From Pseudopithomyces maydicus (Eukaryota; Ascomycota; Dothideomycetes; Pleosporales; Didymosphaeriaceae), in NCBI GenBank assembly GCA_026873275.1, contig JANTUC010000001.1, positions 2,294,001-2,358,000 of the forward strand: a DNA stretch of 64,000 bases, read 5' to 3'. Shown in pieces: positions 46,860-58,301 of the stretch (position 1 is its first letter; the number at the start of each line of letters is the position of its first letter). The notes under the pieces are model-generated. The model was not told where the DNA came from. It ran no database searches and saw nothing but the letters and a program-made list of their open reading frames with translations. The translations under genes and the position numbers were made by a program.

Positions 46860-47498
46860 TCAGAACTGATCCAGGGTCATGCTCATGGTCACGTCGGTGC
46901 TCTCGACCATCTTTGTAAACTCTTCAAAGCTAATCTTGCCGTCGCGATCCAGGTCGGCCTCCATGATGGTCTTGTCGACAATCTGCAAAGGGTCAGCGTG
47001 GTGAGGGGTGGTGGTGGGCTGGGGCGATGTGTACCTGCTGCAGCTGCTGGTCCTTCAGGTTGCTCCCGACCATCATCTTCAGCACGATGAAGAGCTCACC
47101 GTTGCTGATGTAGCCGTCGCGGTCGATGTCGTAGACGCGGAAGGCAAAGCGCAGCTTCTCCTCCTTGTTGCCCTTGCTGCTGAAGGCGCTCAGGCCCGAG
47201 ACAAATTCCTGGAAGTCGACGTCGCCGCCGCCGTCCTCGTCGAAGATGGCAATCATGCGGGTCGCGAGCGGGTTGGAGGAGATTTGGGGCAGGGCGAGGA
47301 ACTCATCGCGGTCGACGGTGCCCGAGTTGTCCTTGTCGAGCTTCATGAAGCGCTTGCGCAGACGGTCCACTTCATCGCGGTCGACTGTGGGGACGTGTTA
47401 GCAGAAGGCGCAGGAACAGCATGGTTCTCGGGCGCGTGCAGCATACAGTTGGACCCGGAGGCGATGTTGTCGAGGATGGCGGATGGCTGGTTGCCCAT
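46860..47498 (-). CDS. cnaB: Calcineurin regulatory subunit B
   Basis: Exons complement(join(46860..46982,47035..47384,47447..47498)) give 174 residues, the usual length. The protein begins MGNQPSAILDNIASGSN with an N-myristoylation Gly. Four EF-hands are complete: DKDNSGTVDRDE, DEDGGGDVDFQE, DIDRDGYISNGE and DLDRDGKISFEE. The end MVESTDVTMSMTLDQF is the family signature. It binds calcineurin A and Ca2+ to form the Ser/Thr phosphatase that controls Crz1, stress and morphogenesis. The first intron falls after GSN (GTATGC donor), restoring FDRDEVDRLRKRFMKLD. Its promoter is shared with the divergent DUF1770 gene. Confidence 0.97.
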
Positions 47499-48075
47499 GG
47501 TGGCGGGTGCGTATGTGGGAGGGGGTGCGTGTGGTTGTCTAGGCGGCCTGGGGTTGTGGACTGGTTCAGCACATGAAGTCGTCAATTTTGATAAGCTTGA
47601 AGGCGGTGGTGAGGATGCCCCGCCGTGCAGCTGGCCTGGGCTAGCCCTGGGGGGAGGGGGTGGACGGCGGCGGTGGGAGTGGAGGCGCGGCCGCCCACTA
47701 ATCCCTGCGGGCTGCCCAGCCTGGCGACCGCCTACCACCACCACCTGGGCAGCTCTGCCACCAGCAGCACCGGCAGCCCTACCACCAGCTCTACCACCAG
47801 CTCTACCACCAGCTCTACCACCAGCTCTACCACCAGCTCTACCACCAGCTCTACCACCAGCTCTACCACCAGTAGCACCGGCAGCACCGGCACACGCCCA
47901 GCCCGTGCAGCGACCGCCTGTACTGCACTGCATTGCACTGCACCCACCACCGGCACCTCCGCCCAGTCCAGCGACCACGACCAGCGCTGCACACGCTGCT
48001 AGTACCACCACCATCATCGCCAAAGCCACTGCCTAGCCATTGTGACGGCCAGCGTCTGCCTGCGCACCCCCAGCC
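47499..48075. promoter_or_regulatory. Bidirectional promoter between calcineurin B and DUF1770 gene
   Basis: 577 bp between divergent ATGs. GC-rich, with the 12-bp minisatellite at 47781-47864. Frames are open through it on both strands because the repeat unit is a multiple of three; I regard these as non-coding. Confidence 0.6.
47781..47864. repeat. 12-bp minisatellite ACCACCAGCTCT, seven perfect units
   Basis: Seven exact copies in a row are visible, followed by a degenerate eighth (ACCACCAGTAGC). Perfect identity suggests recent expansion. Confidence 0.95.
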
Positions 48076-48558
48076 ATGGACACCAATGCCACGTCCGAGA
48101 TTGCCTCCCTGCTCCAAAACACCCACATCAAGCGCCATCCCTCGCCGCGCCACGACCTCAATCCCTCCACCGCCGCCTCCGAGAAGCAGCCCGTCCACCT
48201 CGCTCCCCAACATCCCGACCAAGACGACGTTGACGAAGATGAGATCCCCCTGAGCGTGCTGCGGCCCGTCCACAGGCGCCACCAGATGCCCCCACTGCCC
48301 GACCTCCGCCTCGAACAGACGTACCTGAAGAGCATCGAGCACGCCGAGTCGTGGCAGCACGTCGCGTGGATCACATTCAAGGACCACGTCCTGCTGTGCT
48401 TCGCCCAGGGCTTGCTGTGGACCCTGATCCTGAGCGGATGGAGGCACGTGAACCGCTCCTCCAAGTTCAGCGGCCGCGGTGTCGGCGCCCGTCTGCGGAG
48501 GTGGTGGTGGGGTGTGAATAACTGGCAGATACCCAACCGCTCGGCCCGTATGCGATAG
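48076..48558 (+). CDS. DUF1770 family membrane protein
   Basis: Single exon, 160 residues. N-terminal third is hydrophilic and acidic (DQDDVDEDEIPLSVLRP). The second half carries the family core: PPLPDLRLEQTYLKSIEHAE, SWQHVAWITFKDHVLLCFAQ, GLLWTLILSGWRHVNRSSKF and RRWWWGVNNWQIP. These match my memory of fungal DUF1770 proteins. One hydrophobic segment (VLLCFAQGLLWTLILSGW) probably inserts in a membrane. Function unknown. Ends 99 bp from the convergent regulator gene. Confidence 0.82.
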   Translation: MDTNATSEIASLLQNTHIKRHPSPRHDLNPSTAASEKQPVHLAPQHPDQDDVDEDEIPLSVLRPVHRRHQMPPLPDLRLEQTYLKSIEHAESWQHVAWITFKDHVLLCFAQGLLWTLILSGWRHVNRSSKFSGRGVGARLRRWWWGVNNWQIPNRSARMR

Positions 48559-48657
48559 GCTCGTCGGCACATGCTTGATTCTCTCAATTTCACCTCAATG
48601 CAAGAAGCTATCGTCGGCCATTGTCTGATCATTCCATACACCTAGTTAAATATACAT

Positions 48658-50624
48658 CTATTTCTCCCTGTGCTCGCGGAGCCTGTCCTGGAGCCACAGG
48701 AAATTACTCACCGTTTCTGCACTGAATCAGCACCGATGCATGCGCGAATCTTGAAAGTGACAGCACCTACGAGCAAAAGAAGGCCAGTGGTGGAACCCAT
48801 ATGAGACGCCCACTCTTGTTATCTCACTCACAAAATAAGGCCGCCGTTCAGGAAGCCTGCTGCAAGCCGCCCCGCCCGTCAACAATCTGGAGCTCGTTAG
48901 CATCGGTCGTTGCCTGCTGCCGTCCACCTACATCCAGAGGTACAAGTACGGCACCGGCTGCCAAAAATCAAGGGGAAGGCCTTTGAGTAGATCGTGGAGG
49001 CGGCATATGCACACCGTGTTTGATGCGTCACCATGCTGTATCCTGGATACCACCGCACCGAAATGGATTATCGCTGCAAGTCGAACGGCCTCTTGCACTT
49101 TCTCCTCCACCGTGGCCGGAATGGGGTCCGTCTCGGGATTGCTGTCTATTCGTAGCCGTTGCCACATTTTGCCTCGACAAAACCGAAATCTAGGCTCTTC
49201 ATTGTATGCCGTCTCTCCGTCAACAACCTCCATGTAGAGCATTTCGAATCCATTGAACGCATCCCTCAGTATGTCGACACTGCAACGAAGCTCCGGAACA
49301 AGGACCGCTGCATGAAATTCAGGATTCTTCACAACACGCAGTGGCGAGTGCTGGAAACATGCACTTCGATCGTCGGCTCGTGCGTCTCTGAGGGTTGCTG
49401 GGTCGACTCGGAAGAGGAGAGGCGGTTTGTTAGAGCAGCACGAGTGCATTACGTCAACGCTATCATGTATGAGCGCCTTTTCATTGGATTTATCCATGGA
49501 AGCTTACAGGAGAGCAAAATTACCAATGTAAAAACCGTCTTCCGACATGAATTGGTCTATACCTCCACGCATATCAAACATCTGACAGAGACCTCGTTCG
49601 TGTGTCATGACGAGATCACTACCTCGAAAGTTCTTTACTTGTCAGTAGTATCCTGTAGAGAAAATGTTACATCACATTACCTCATACATGGCCATGGAAA
49701 TGACCGCCATGATGGTGTCATCATCTAGAGCTGTTGCCGGGTTCTCCAAAGCCGCATTGATCAACTGTAGATGCCGAGCCTTGAAGTAGTGGTCATCATT
49801 TCCAACTATTCCTAAAACAAGATCCCTGTGAGCGCAGTAGAAGAGAGAATACGAGAGTAATATCAGTGAGCTATGATAGGGTCTTTTGAACCAATGCACG
49901 AGTCTGGTTGAAGCATCTGGACCGGTACCTGAAAAGCTTACAAAATCTGTCAAGAATGTTACTGAGAGAAGGCTTCGCCTATGAAAAGGAATCCAGCGAC
50001 TTACAATGGGACACAATCTCGTTGACCCGATTGAGCCATATCTCTGGCATCCACGATGAATCGCCACATTCGGCGGTACTTCGGGATAGTGTGCTCACAT
50101 CACGCAAGCTCGTCGACGAGGAAGATGCAGTGTACGTTAAAGCGTTAAAGCCCTGAACATTATTGTTTGGTTCCGGATTCGAATTCACGTCTTTTCGTAA
50201 CGATGGCCCATGATGCTGAGCTTCTTTTAGCATGGTAAGCTGAGGCAACTTGCAGGGGCGCAACTGTTCTCTCGCTCCACCAGGAGTGTTGGATTTTGGC
50301 TCCGGATGCTCTTTCAGTTCGTCACGTGGCCGTGTAGTATAAGCGTGCGAAGGCGGTGATCGTAAAGATTCCTGTTGCCTCGTTGACCCAGCCCGAGCCA
50401 CGGTGGAAAGAATAGGCGACTGCTCACCGAAAGGTGGAGCCTCTGGTCAAGTCAGTCCATAGTCTTGTCTACAGTTACTGAAATCAAAACGTGTACATAC
50501 GCCGGTAGTGTTGTTTAGCCTCTCTTCTCTTCTTTTGCGATTCTCTCATTACGTGGGATTTAACGAGCTCGGACTTTTCAGGTCGCGCGCCTTTGTGCGA
50601 CACAAAGGTAAAGTTGACCATCAT
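48658..50624 (-). CDS. Fungal-specific transcription factor domain protein (Fungal_trans_2 type)
   Basis: Seven exons: complement(join(48658..48716,48771..48886,48932..49459,49508..49632,49681..49946,50005..50442,50501..50624)), 551 residues, all phases consistent, introns 44-58 nt. The N-terminus (MMVNFTFVSHKGARPEKSEL, VKSHVMRESQKKRREAKQHY) is the head typical of fungal regulators often labelled tachykinin family proteins. No Zn2Cys6 cluster is present. The middle domain includes YCAHRDLVLGIVGNDDHYFK, AALENPATALDDDTIMAVIS, CQMFDMRGGIDQF and PLLFRVDPATLRDAR. The end was rebuilt as LWILLTGGAACSRLPERRPY, then HWPSFAQTVSNFLWLQDRLR and the terminal EHREK; splicing of two small introns replaces an early stop. 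Probably nuclear; targets unknown. ATG 50624 or 50621 can serve as start. Confidence 0.8.
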
Positions 50625-53374
50625 GGGCGGATGCTCAAACCTTCGGGTACGTGATACGTGTTGGACCCAATGAACGCTGCAAATTATGGCCAGGGGCATA
50701 AATCGTATTTCATCATTGCCATTTGATAATTCCCGGATGCGAAGTCACTGGGCTTCGTATTCAGAGAACGGCCTAGACCTGCGATGTACCCCAGACAGTC
50801 ATGACGGTGAACGGGAAGGGATTCAGTTGAAGTGATCAGCACTAACAAATAGCAGCTCAGCGGCAATTATGGCGATCAGAGAGACACTGGGATGGCCAAA
50901 ACAGACGTATCGGCGTTTAGTCGCCGGGAATCCCCTCTCAGGAAAATGTACCAAAATCGGAGAATAGTTCAAAGCCCGGTGCAGGTGCTATAGCGCAATC
51001 GCATTTTCGGTTCGCGACAACCGGGAAACAACGTCTGCAGTGTATAATATCACGATCGGTTGGGGGTCACTGCACGAGTCGATCAGTGGTGGAGGAGTGT
51101 TGGCTGGCAGGATGCGCCGCGCATTAATTTATAAAGGAAGCCTGCAAGCGTGATGAAGCAGTGAGATAGTAACCAACGACGCCTTTGCAATGCCATTTGC
51201 CCGCACACTTAGCGCATCCTCTTTCGTTACGTATGCAAGACTTGAGACGCTACGGACCTTCTCTCGTTCGACCAACTATCCGACTCGGACGCGCGACTTG
51301 ATTGGATAGATCACGATCCATAGGGCGTAATTGCGCCCTAAGCGGGTGTGCCTGCAGTGGGCTGCCATAATATCTGTCGGGCATGCATCAGCGCGTGAGG
51401 TCCAACACGATGTGTCACCGGGCGGATGCTGGAGAGAATCGAGATCAAGAGATTGAAATACATCCTATTCGTGTATTTACATGGCTATAAATAAACAAAT
51501 ATATTGTAAGTTTGCGATTGTCAACGTTTAAAGGCTCCTGTGGCTTAAGATGCCACAAATCTATCTGAATTTATCATTCGACCTAGAGTGGATAAATATA
51601 TACCTATACTCTTTTTTAGGCTGCAATCGGTTAATCAACTTGCACCCTATGGATTCTATCAGTCTCGACTCTCTATGCTATAGTAAGACTATATTTATTT
51701 ACCACCACAACCTAAATCAAGGCAAAGCCACAATTAATGGGTATTCAACTGCTATCTAATGCGGATGGTTGACTTCTGTAAGAGGGTACCACGGTTTTGA
51801 TCTAATTGGTCACTCCCAAGCTTCGAACTCCGCTATACGGTGGTACATCCGCGGCTCCTGTACCCGTCTTCTAAAACATCTATTTTGACACCCTGGCTAC
51901 GCCACAGCGTAAGATCTTGCCATATTTTTCAAAGAGATATATATATAATATGGTCTCCACACTTGGTGCACAGCCCATCTCTCTTGCTATAGACCTACGG
52001 AACTGCGAGCTGCTAGATCGTCGTAGATACGATGGTCCAGATATAGTCATTTCTGGCTTTAGGATACAGTCGCATACTCTGGAACATGAGCATAGTCAAA
52101 ATAATACGATAGAATGGTGGGGACTCATAGCTAGCATGGGGAATGGGGATTGAGAGAGATTCAAATCACATACTTCCGATGATTGTACAATAGCTATCCT
52201 TTGTGCGATATTGTGAACCCCATTCTCGATATATCTTAAATCAGTTCGTTTTCAGCAAGTCATCACCTGTCTCACTGATACTACATGACTCGCGCCACTC
52301 GGGAACGATGTGAAATGGGTGATACGGGAGTATTTATGCTCAAACACTATTCCGGTCTCCATACACCTGAAAGAGGCATTCAATGGTGTCTTCTAGGCCC
52401 CAGGGTGGACGTATCGTACCGGGTTTCACGAATAGTGATTTGCTCTCGTAAATGTGTTACAATTTCATAGTGAACAAGCATTTTTAAAATTAATTTTGAT
52501 TGGACTCTACGTACGCTTAGGATGATTATTCGCTATGAAAATAGTGAAACATCGAGAGAAAAGGCAACCGAGCTGAAAAGCAAGATCATCTTAGATGTTG
52601 CTGGAAAGAGACCGTGGTTCTCCATGCCTATCGCTTCTCAACAGGATTGTTTTTATAACAACGATCCACAATGTCAGTCGCATCGGATTAGAGGTACCCT
52701 ACCTTTCGTCTTAAAATCGCAACCCAAGGTCTCGAAGCGCAAGTCCGTTTGCTCCGCATTATACTTCCTCCAAAATTGTGAATATGTATCCGATCTACTT
52801 TCTCCCGCTTCATCCATTCTCTATCGCCATCAATATGGAGCCCCAAAAACAACAGGACGTCAGATACCCTACGATACACACCATGGAGCCGAACAGGGTC
52901 AAACAAAAGGCAAGTTTAACTTCGATCATCTCCTTTCCTCCCTTTCAAGTTATCTCATTCTCGTATCAATTCCCATTCCTTGGAATCAATTGGAAGTCCT
53001 AGCTTGTTCAATGTTGATAATATGTGGAATAAGCGTACCCTGCTTGGGATCATCTGGGACCTTGGGACCTCGGGAAACTCCTTTTCACGTGTCAACTATT
53101 TGTTTGTGGACAGACGTCATCGAACAGCTTGGTAGCTTTGGCATGCCTTTCACACAGTGCAGAATTAGTATGTGTTCAAATAACACTCCTGGGCTAAGTT
53201 CGCCTCTGCAATCCACCCATTCAGCTGGGTATTATCTTGAGACTGGCACAAAAGCTCAAATCGATGATTTTAGCATCTGTTCCCAGTACAAACAAGCTCT
53301 ATCATACTCAATTCGATCACTTATACCTTACTCTCTTCTTTTTTAAGTTCTAAAACTGACATCTGGAAACAAAG
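50625..53374. other. AT-rich gene-free region, 2.7 kb
   Basis: Apart from a likely first exon of the GFA gene near its right end, no coding signal is seen. The 51480-52500 part is notably rich in TA and poor in GC. The 52522-53346 open frame (274 codons) has no domain and is interrupted by probable intron sequence of the GFA gene. A short inverted pair GTACCAC/GTGGTAC spans about 51787-51845. It may be a decayed, RIP-mutated repeat, but no transposase or reverse-transcriptase motif remains. Confidence 0.45.
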
Positions 53375-53856
53375 TATCAGGCCTCCTGCCACTGCCAACT
53401 TGTTCGCTACACTGTTACCATCCCGCTATCTCTCGATGATCCTGAGAGCTGGGTTGTCGAATGCAACTGTTCGATCTGTGCACGTAACGGCTGTCTCAAC
53501 ATCTATGCGAAAGACGAGTGTATCCAATTCGAGAATATTGATTTGAACAGTGCGGTTATAGAGGTATGCCCCTTTGTTTAGTAATTCAGACACACAACTC
53601 GTTCGGTAGCTTTCGAGAACGGTAAAAGTAGTAGTGTGTGAAAGCGATATAAAAGGAGCTGATGCGTCAGCAGAAATACCGCTTTGGAAAACAGCGTATT
53701 CAGCATTATTTCTGCAGTCGGTGTGGTAGCAGCCTCATGGCAGAGAGTATTGAGCCGGGGTTTTACGAAGGAGTCAAAGCACTGAATGTGAGAATGTTTC
53801 ACAACGTGGATTTGAGAACTCTGCAGCGCCGTGAGGTAGATGGCCGGAGTCTCTGA
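53375..53856 (+). CDS. GFA/CENP-V domain protein (partial model, first exon unresolved)
   Basis: Exons 53375..53563 and 53671..53856. The zinc-binding cysteines of the GFA (glutathione-dependent formaldehyde-activating-like) fold are all visible: ASCHCQLVRYTVTIP, ECNCSICARNGCLNIYAK and HYFCSRCGSSLMAE. YRFGKQRIQ precedes the last pair, as is usual. The family binds zinc and includes S-hydroxymethylglutathione synthase-like and centromere-associated members; most fungal copies have no known substrate. The 5' end is not settled: an ATG at 52835 or 52883 with an AAG|GCAAGT (GC-AG) donor at 52910 would join in phase to YQASCHC, but the resulting intron of about 465 nt would be long for this genome. 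The stop is at 53854-53856. Predicted cytosolic. Confidence 0.75.
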
Positions 53857-54669
53857 GATGTCAATTGTTTCCCATGCCCAAATCATGTACCTACCTTTCC
53901 CCGTTCTATCCTACCGTTTTTTGATTGCTCACCCTGCAGCCCTATGGCGTATTCTCAAGTGGCTCGGTCTTGCAACACTTAGTAAGATCTTGTGCGTAAC
54001 CGGGGCGAAGCGGTCTTCTTTCAGCTGGAACGGTTACTCAGTATACGATTTCTTTTTGTCTTCCGTCAATACCTGTCACATGGAAGATGCATCAAACCGT
54101 GATCGAGTTGCAGGATCCTGGCGCACTCGAGCCCAAGAAGCATAATCGCATGTTATATGACCAGAAGGGGACCAATGAGACAAAAAAGGTATGACTGATA
54201 TTTCAAAGTGCACTCCAGTAGCATAGAGTACTTTTCGTCCCGGTCCCAGAACCCCCCGGCCTTTTTTTACCAAATTTGAAAGACTGCCACTATGAACCTT
54301 ACCCCCATGCCTCCATGCTTGTATTGACCAAAATATCAGACACGCCTCGGTGAATCTGAGGAGCCGGATGCATTTGAGTGTTTTGAGATAAGGAATAATG
54401 CTGCATATCCACCACACATAATTGTAATACACCCTAGAAACGAATAATAAGAAAGAAAATAGGGGAAAAGATAGAAGGAAAGATGGAGACAGAAATGTAA
54501 GAAGAGAGAAAAAGAAAGCTTTTGTGAGAATGAAACAAGACCTAGAGTGAATACTCAAAGTCTGAAGTTCGAGCAGGAGACATAGCTTGATTTAGATATG
54601 AGGCTTGTGGTACCAGTCACACTGTTGGTCTCTGTGCGGATCACGGGAAATCACCACACACCTCGAGAT
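53857..54669. other. Convergent intergenic region, 0.8 kb
   Basis: Between two 3' ends. I see no gene; the purine-rich run at 54440-54530 is low complexity. Confidence 0.55.
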
Positions 54670-56194
54670 CTAGGTGTAGCTCGGATTGCGGCTCTGTAGC
54701 GTGACAAGCGTATGGTAGAAGTCAACGTGGTAATCTACGCACTGAAGATATTCCCACCACAGCCGGAGCGCCTTTGGTTCATCCGCATCGGCCTATGTAT
54801 GTAAGTACAACCCACAAATCTTGATGAAAATCTCCACGAAATCTGGAGACACGTTCTCGAGTATTGGGTAACATGGAGCCTGATAAGGCAAGGATTTGCC
54901 TAAGCTTCTAGGATCCAGGGTGGCGAAACTTACCTTTTCGAACGCACCAAGGATGAAGTCCTTTCGGATCATGGAGGTTCGCATATTCACCTCTTTCTTC
55001 CAAGTGCGTAGCTTTTCCACGTAACGGGAAATGTCCTTGGTCACTTTCTGGTCGCGATATGCAAATTCTTCTTCTGTTACAGAACCGCCTTCATCCTCGA
55101 GATGACCAGGAAGTGTTCCGGCGTAGTCTGGCGAGGGATAGAAGTGCTTTTGTAGAGCCTCAGTGACCCATTCTGGGCGACCGGACGCGGAGAGCTCCTC
55201 GGCCCAGTGTTCGCGCACGGAGTCTGGCACACACTGTCTCATGCGGTCATAGTCAAGCCTATCACTCCAGCGCGATTGGGCATAGTGTCCATAGTAGACG
55301 TACCGCTTGCGGAGTTTGCCAGAGCCGTCGGGAACACTACGCAGTACAAAGAGAGGGACTTCCGATGAACTATCATAGTCATCAGGGAGGTGGAATTCGG
55401 TGTGGTCCTCAGGGTTGATGTTGAAAAAAGGCACGAGCTTAGCACCATGACGACCAGGTGCTTCTGGAAGATATGGGTCATGGGTAGGATCGACTGTGTA
55501 GTACGCTCGGTTTGGCACAATGGATGTTTGTGGAGGGGCGATGAAGTTGAAACCTGGGCTCCAGAGATCACCCCCAAGTTGATTGCGAATGAATTCGGGG
55601 GCAAAATCTACTGATGTGGAAGGAATCCGGGATAGTGTCTCCGATGGTAGTTGAGGTAGATTGGCAATGAATAGAGGTTTGAAGGTTCTGGCAACTTCAT
55701 TTCCGGTCAAGTGGGGGTGCTCAGTATCAGCTTTCTGCTGGGCCCCGATGGTTTTAGGGGAGGGAGGTGGGGTAGGCTCTGGCTCTAGAGCCATCTTATG
55801 GAGGCGCTCGGTGACGAGATCGTCGACGATACCGTCTGTCACGAGGGAATTTTTGACAGCAGAATGTCCAGCCTCCGATGCAAAAATTGGAGCAGTAAAT
55901 ATACTGCTACTGTTAGTGTCCGCACAGTTGGTAGACTGAAAATGTACTGACCCATTGTCGATTTGCTGCCGGGAAGCCGCCGGAACACGTCCAGAGCCCA
56001 TCTTGATTCGAAGGTGCGGCGGAATGGAAACTGTACCCGTAGGAGCTTTCTGAGAGTGCGTATGAGGTGAGATAGTTGGATTGTTGGACTTCTGATCAAG
56101 TACATTAGCACTGTCGAGGATTGGGACAATATCAACTCACGTGCTTAGTGTTGGCAAGATCCAGGCTTGAAGCTGCCGAGTGGTGGCTGGCCAT
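54670..56194 (-). CDS. Conserved fungal protein of unknown function
   Basis: Exons complement(join(54670..54792,54934..56091,56141..56194)), about 444 residues, or 430 if the intron-like segment 55910..55951 (42 nt, GTCAGT..CAG) is removed. The N-terminal 150 residues look disordered (EPEPTPPPSPK). The globular part has PFFNINPEDHTEFHLPDDYD, VPLFVLRSVPDGSGKLRKRY, VYYGHYAQSRWSDRLDYDRM and a coiled region RYVEKLRTWKKEVNMRTSM. The last exon, found after a 141-nt intron, encodes ADADEPKALRLWWEYLQCVD and ends NPSYT. The Tyr-Gly-His-Tyr...Arg-Trp pattern vaguely recalls the fungal DUF6697 family, which I could not confirm. No catalytic motif is obvious. A TATATA-like element lies about 55 bp upstream of the ATG. 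Confidence 0.75.
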
Positions 56195-57049
56195 TGTGTT
56201 GAGTTTTGACTAGATCTGACAGGTATCAAACGAAGAGGTGGGAAGTATATATGAAGTTGACTGTGCAAAAGTATGGGCTAGATGGCTGCGAACTGGCTGT
56301 CTGATCGCAGGCAGTGGCGCGTGGAGAAGCAGGTTCAGGGAGCTGGGGAGGGTTTATATAGGCACGAAGGTTCACCTGGGCAAATTTGGTGTCACGTAAG
56401 TGATAGACGAGCGTCCTCTGGGCTGAAACACAATCGTTTACCTTTAGTAATAGAACAGTTGGGTGTGCTTCGTCTCTTTAACTTGACATGGCTTTGTTTT
56501 ATTTAGTATTCACCAATACTACTGCCGATCTTTGAGACGTCGACCCTGTACGGCCATGCCGGGATCTTGCACTTCTGGACGGTCACTCTTCATATTCTAT
56601 CCGTGATGTGAAAACAAAAAGACGGGAGAGAGCAAAGAGACAGAAAACGGGCTGCACGGGATAGGCACCCTCGGTATTGTGTTCGTGGTGCACCCCATCT
56701 TCCAAGACGGGAAAGCGGAAAGACACGGGCGAGGTCGCGAGGAACGCGTCGCGCGCGCGGAGAAGAGCGGCATCGGCGAGCTAGGCTAGCGCGGACGCGG
56801 ACCCTGAAAGGGCAGGCACGCTACGTCAACGTCCCAGTGGCAGTCGGCCCCCATTGGTAAAAGTGTGCCGGCGGGTGGGAGTGTGTGAAGACAAGCACAC
56901 AAGCACGCAAGCACGCAAGCACAGAAGCATACAAACACACGCGCATGCACGACAGGCGACTGATGTAGCCTCTCCTCCCTTCCTGCGACACCGGCTAGAC
57001 TTTGTACGAGGCTCAGCAGCCTTTTTAAACCGCCCTCCTCTGGCTCGCC
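56195..57049. other. Divergent intergenic region
   Basis: 855 bp holding two promoters. An AAGCACGC-type 8-bp repeat lies at about 56893-56930. No gene seen. Confidence 0.55.
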
Positions 57050-57672
57050 ATGCCCCCGAAGCGCACACACGAGGATCCGCAGTCCCTCAAGGAGAAGCTG
57101 CATTCGCTCCAGGGCGCCCCCAATGCTCGTGGTCGTCGTACTGGAAACACAAACCACGCAAACGGAAGCAGCCTCAAGGAGGTCATGTCGTCCAACGGCG
57201 ACAACGCGTCGACCCACAGCGGTCAGACTGAGCACACGTCCGGAGTGAGTAGCTCCCTTTGCCCTTGCTGCCTACCTTGCGCATTCGTGCTGACCTTAGC
57301 CCTCTCTACAGATGAGCTGGAACACCCAAGACCACACCCTTCTCCAGGGCTACCGTCGCGCCTACCGCCTCGACACCCCGTCCTCGTTCAGAAACCCCGG
57401 CAGCCACATCGTCCTCGGCCAGGGCATCGGAAAGCTCTCGCCCACAATGGCCCGCCCAAAAGCGAAGCGACGAGTCGAGAAGAGCCAGCTGTCGCTCGCC
57501 GTGCGCAAGAACTTCAATGCTCAGGCTGTATCTGAGACGAATTGCATCATCGACTGGATGTACACGGTCAAGCATCAGGGTGCGCCCACACCCCCGAGCC
57601 TGTGGGATACAGCGTGCTGACATGCTAGCAGACAAGGAATTCCGTGTCCGCTTTGCGCCACAGCGCAGGTAG
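57050..57672 (+). CDS. SAP30-like Sin3-binding subunit of a histone deacetylase complex
   Basis: Exons 57050..57244, 57312..57579, 57632..57672 give 167 residues. The first exon is polar (MPPKRTHEDPQSLKEKLHSL). The second and third contain the Sin3-binding domain: LLQGYRRAYRLDTPSSF, GIGKLSPTMARPKAKRRVEK, QLSLAVRKNFNAQAVSETNC, IIDWMYTVKHQDKEFRVRFA. These match the SAP30 C-terminal domain that docks on the Sin3 PAH3 region within the Rpd3L-type deacetylase. Nuclear corepressor function is therefore inferred. Length is normal for filamentous-fungal members, which lack the zinc finger of animal SAP30. Phases agree at both introns. Confidence 0.88.
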
Positions 57673-58301
57673 ATGGCCTTTCCCGCAGCACTTTGATACC
57701 CTGGCCTCCGAGGGCTGCCACGCCGTTACTCGGGCACGGCCAACATGGGAACGGTCTATCAAGCTACAAATAACGAGCATTGGCATTGGGCGGCGTTTAG
57801 GATTTGTTGTTTTCATACTGAGGGCCGATATTTGGGACGTCATCAGTCGGCAGCTGGAGGGCGCCATGTGTACGCGTGGGGTAAGCATACAAATGGCATG
57901 ACGGCATTCGCGCACAAAAGCGCCAGCATACACGTTATCTGCGCGGTTTCATTCTTTGCCATACGATATGGATTGCTTGGTATTCGGCTTGCAACGGCGC
58001 GTGGCGGAATCTGGTGGTTCATCATGCCTGTTTCACTGTGGCCTACACAGACCCTTGAGGTCAACTGCTCCATGTTCCGGGGAACGAGGGAGCACATCGA
58101 CTTAATACTCTGCTGTATTCTTGCTCAGGCGTGCTCGTTGATGGTATCGTATAGAAAATACCAGAACCACGGGTGCCGAGGCCAATGACATCGCGCGCCC
58201 GTGCGCTAAATTTTGATGATTCGCTGCATAGCTTCTTATTCCCCAAAGCCCCCATCCACTCCATAGACGTTGGCTGTAATTCGAAAGCTGTCCATTCTAC
58301 C
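57673..58301. other. Intergenic region, 0.6 kb
   Basis: Between SAP30-like gene and mdj1. A 147-codon open frame at 57745-58188 has no recognisable motif and is not supported. Probably 3' region plus mdj1 promoter. Confidence 0.5.

Noticed and set aside
47008..48036. 342-codon plus-strand frame over calcineurin B
   Set aside because: Antisense shadow of calcineurin B exons joined to the 12-bp minisatellite (PALPPALPP run).
51787..51845. Inverted GTACCAC/GTGGTAC pair as a transposon end
   Set aside because: Only about seven bases long and spaced about 45 bp; no target-site duplication or coding remnant.
52522..53346. 274-codon plus-strand open frame
   Set aside because: No domain, unlikely composition, and it overlaps the expected 5' part of the GFA gene in another frame.
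57745..58188. 147-codon plus-strand frame between the SAP30-like gene and mdj1
   Set aside because: No family motif or splice partners; squeezed between two well-supported genes.
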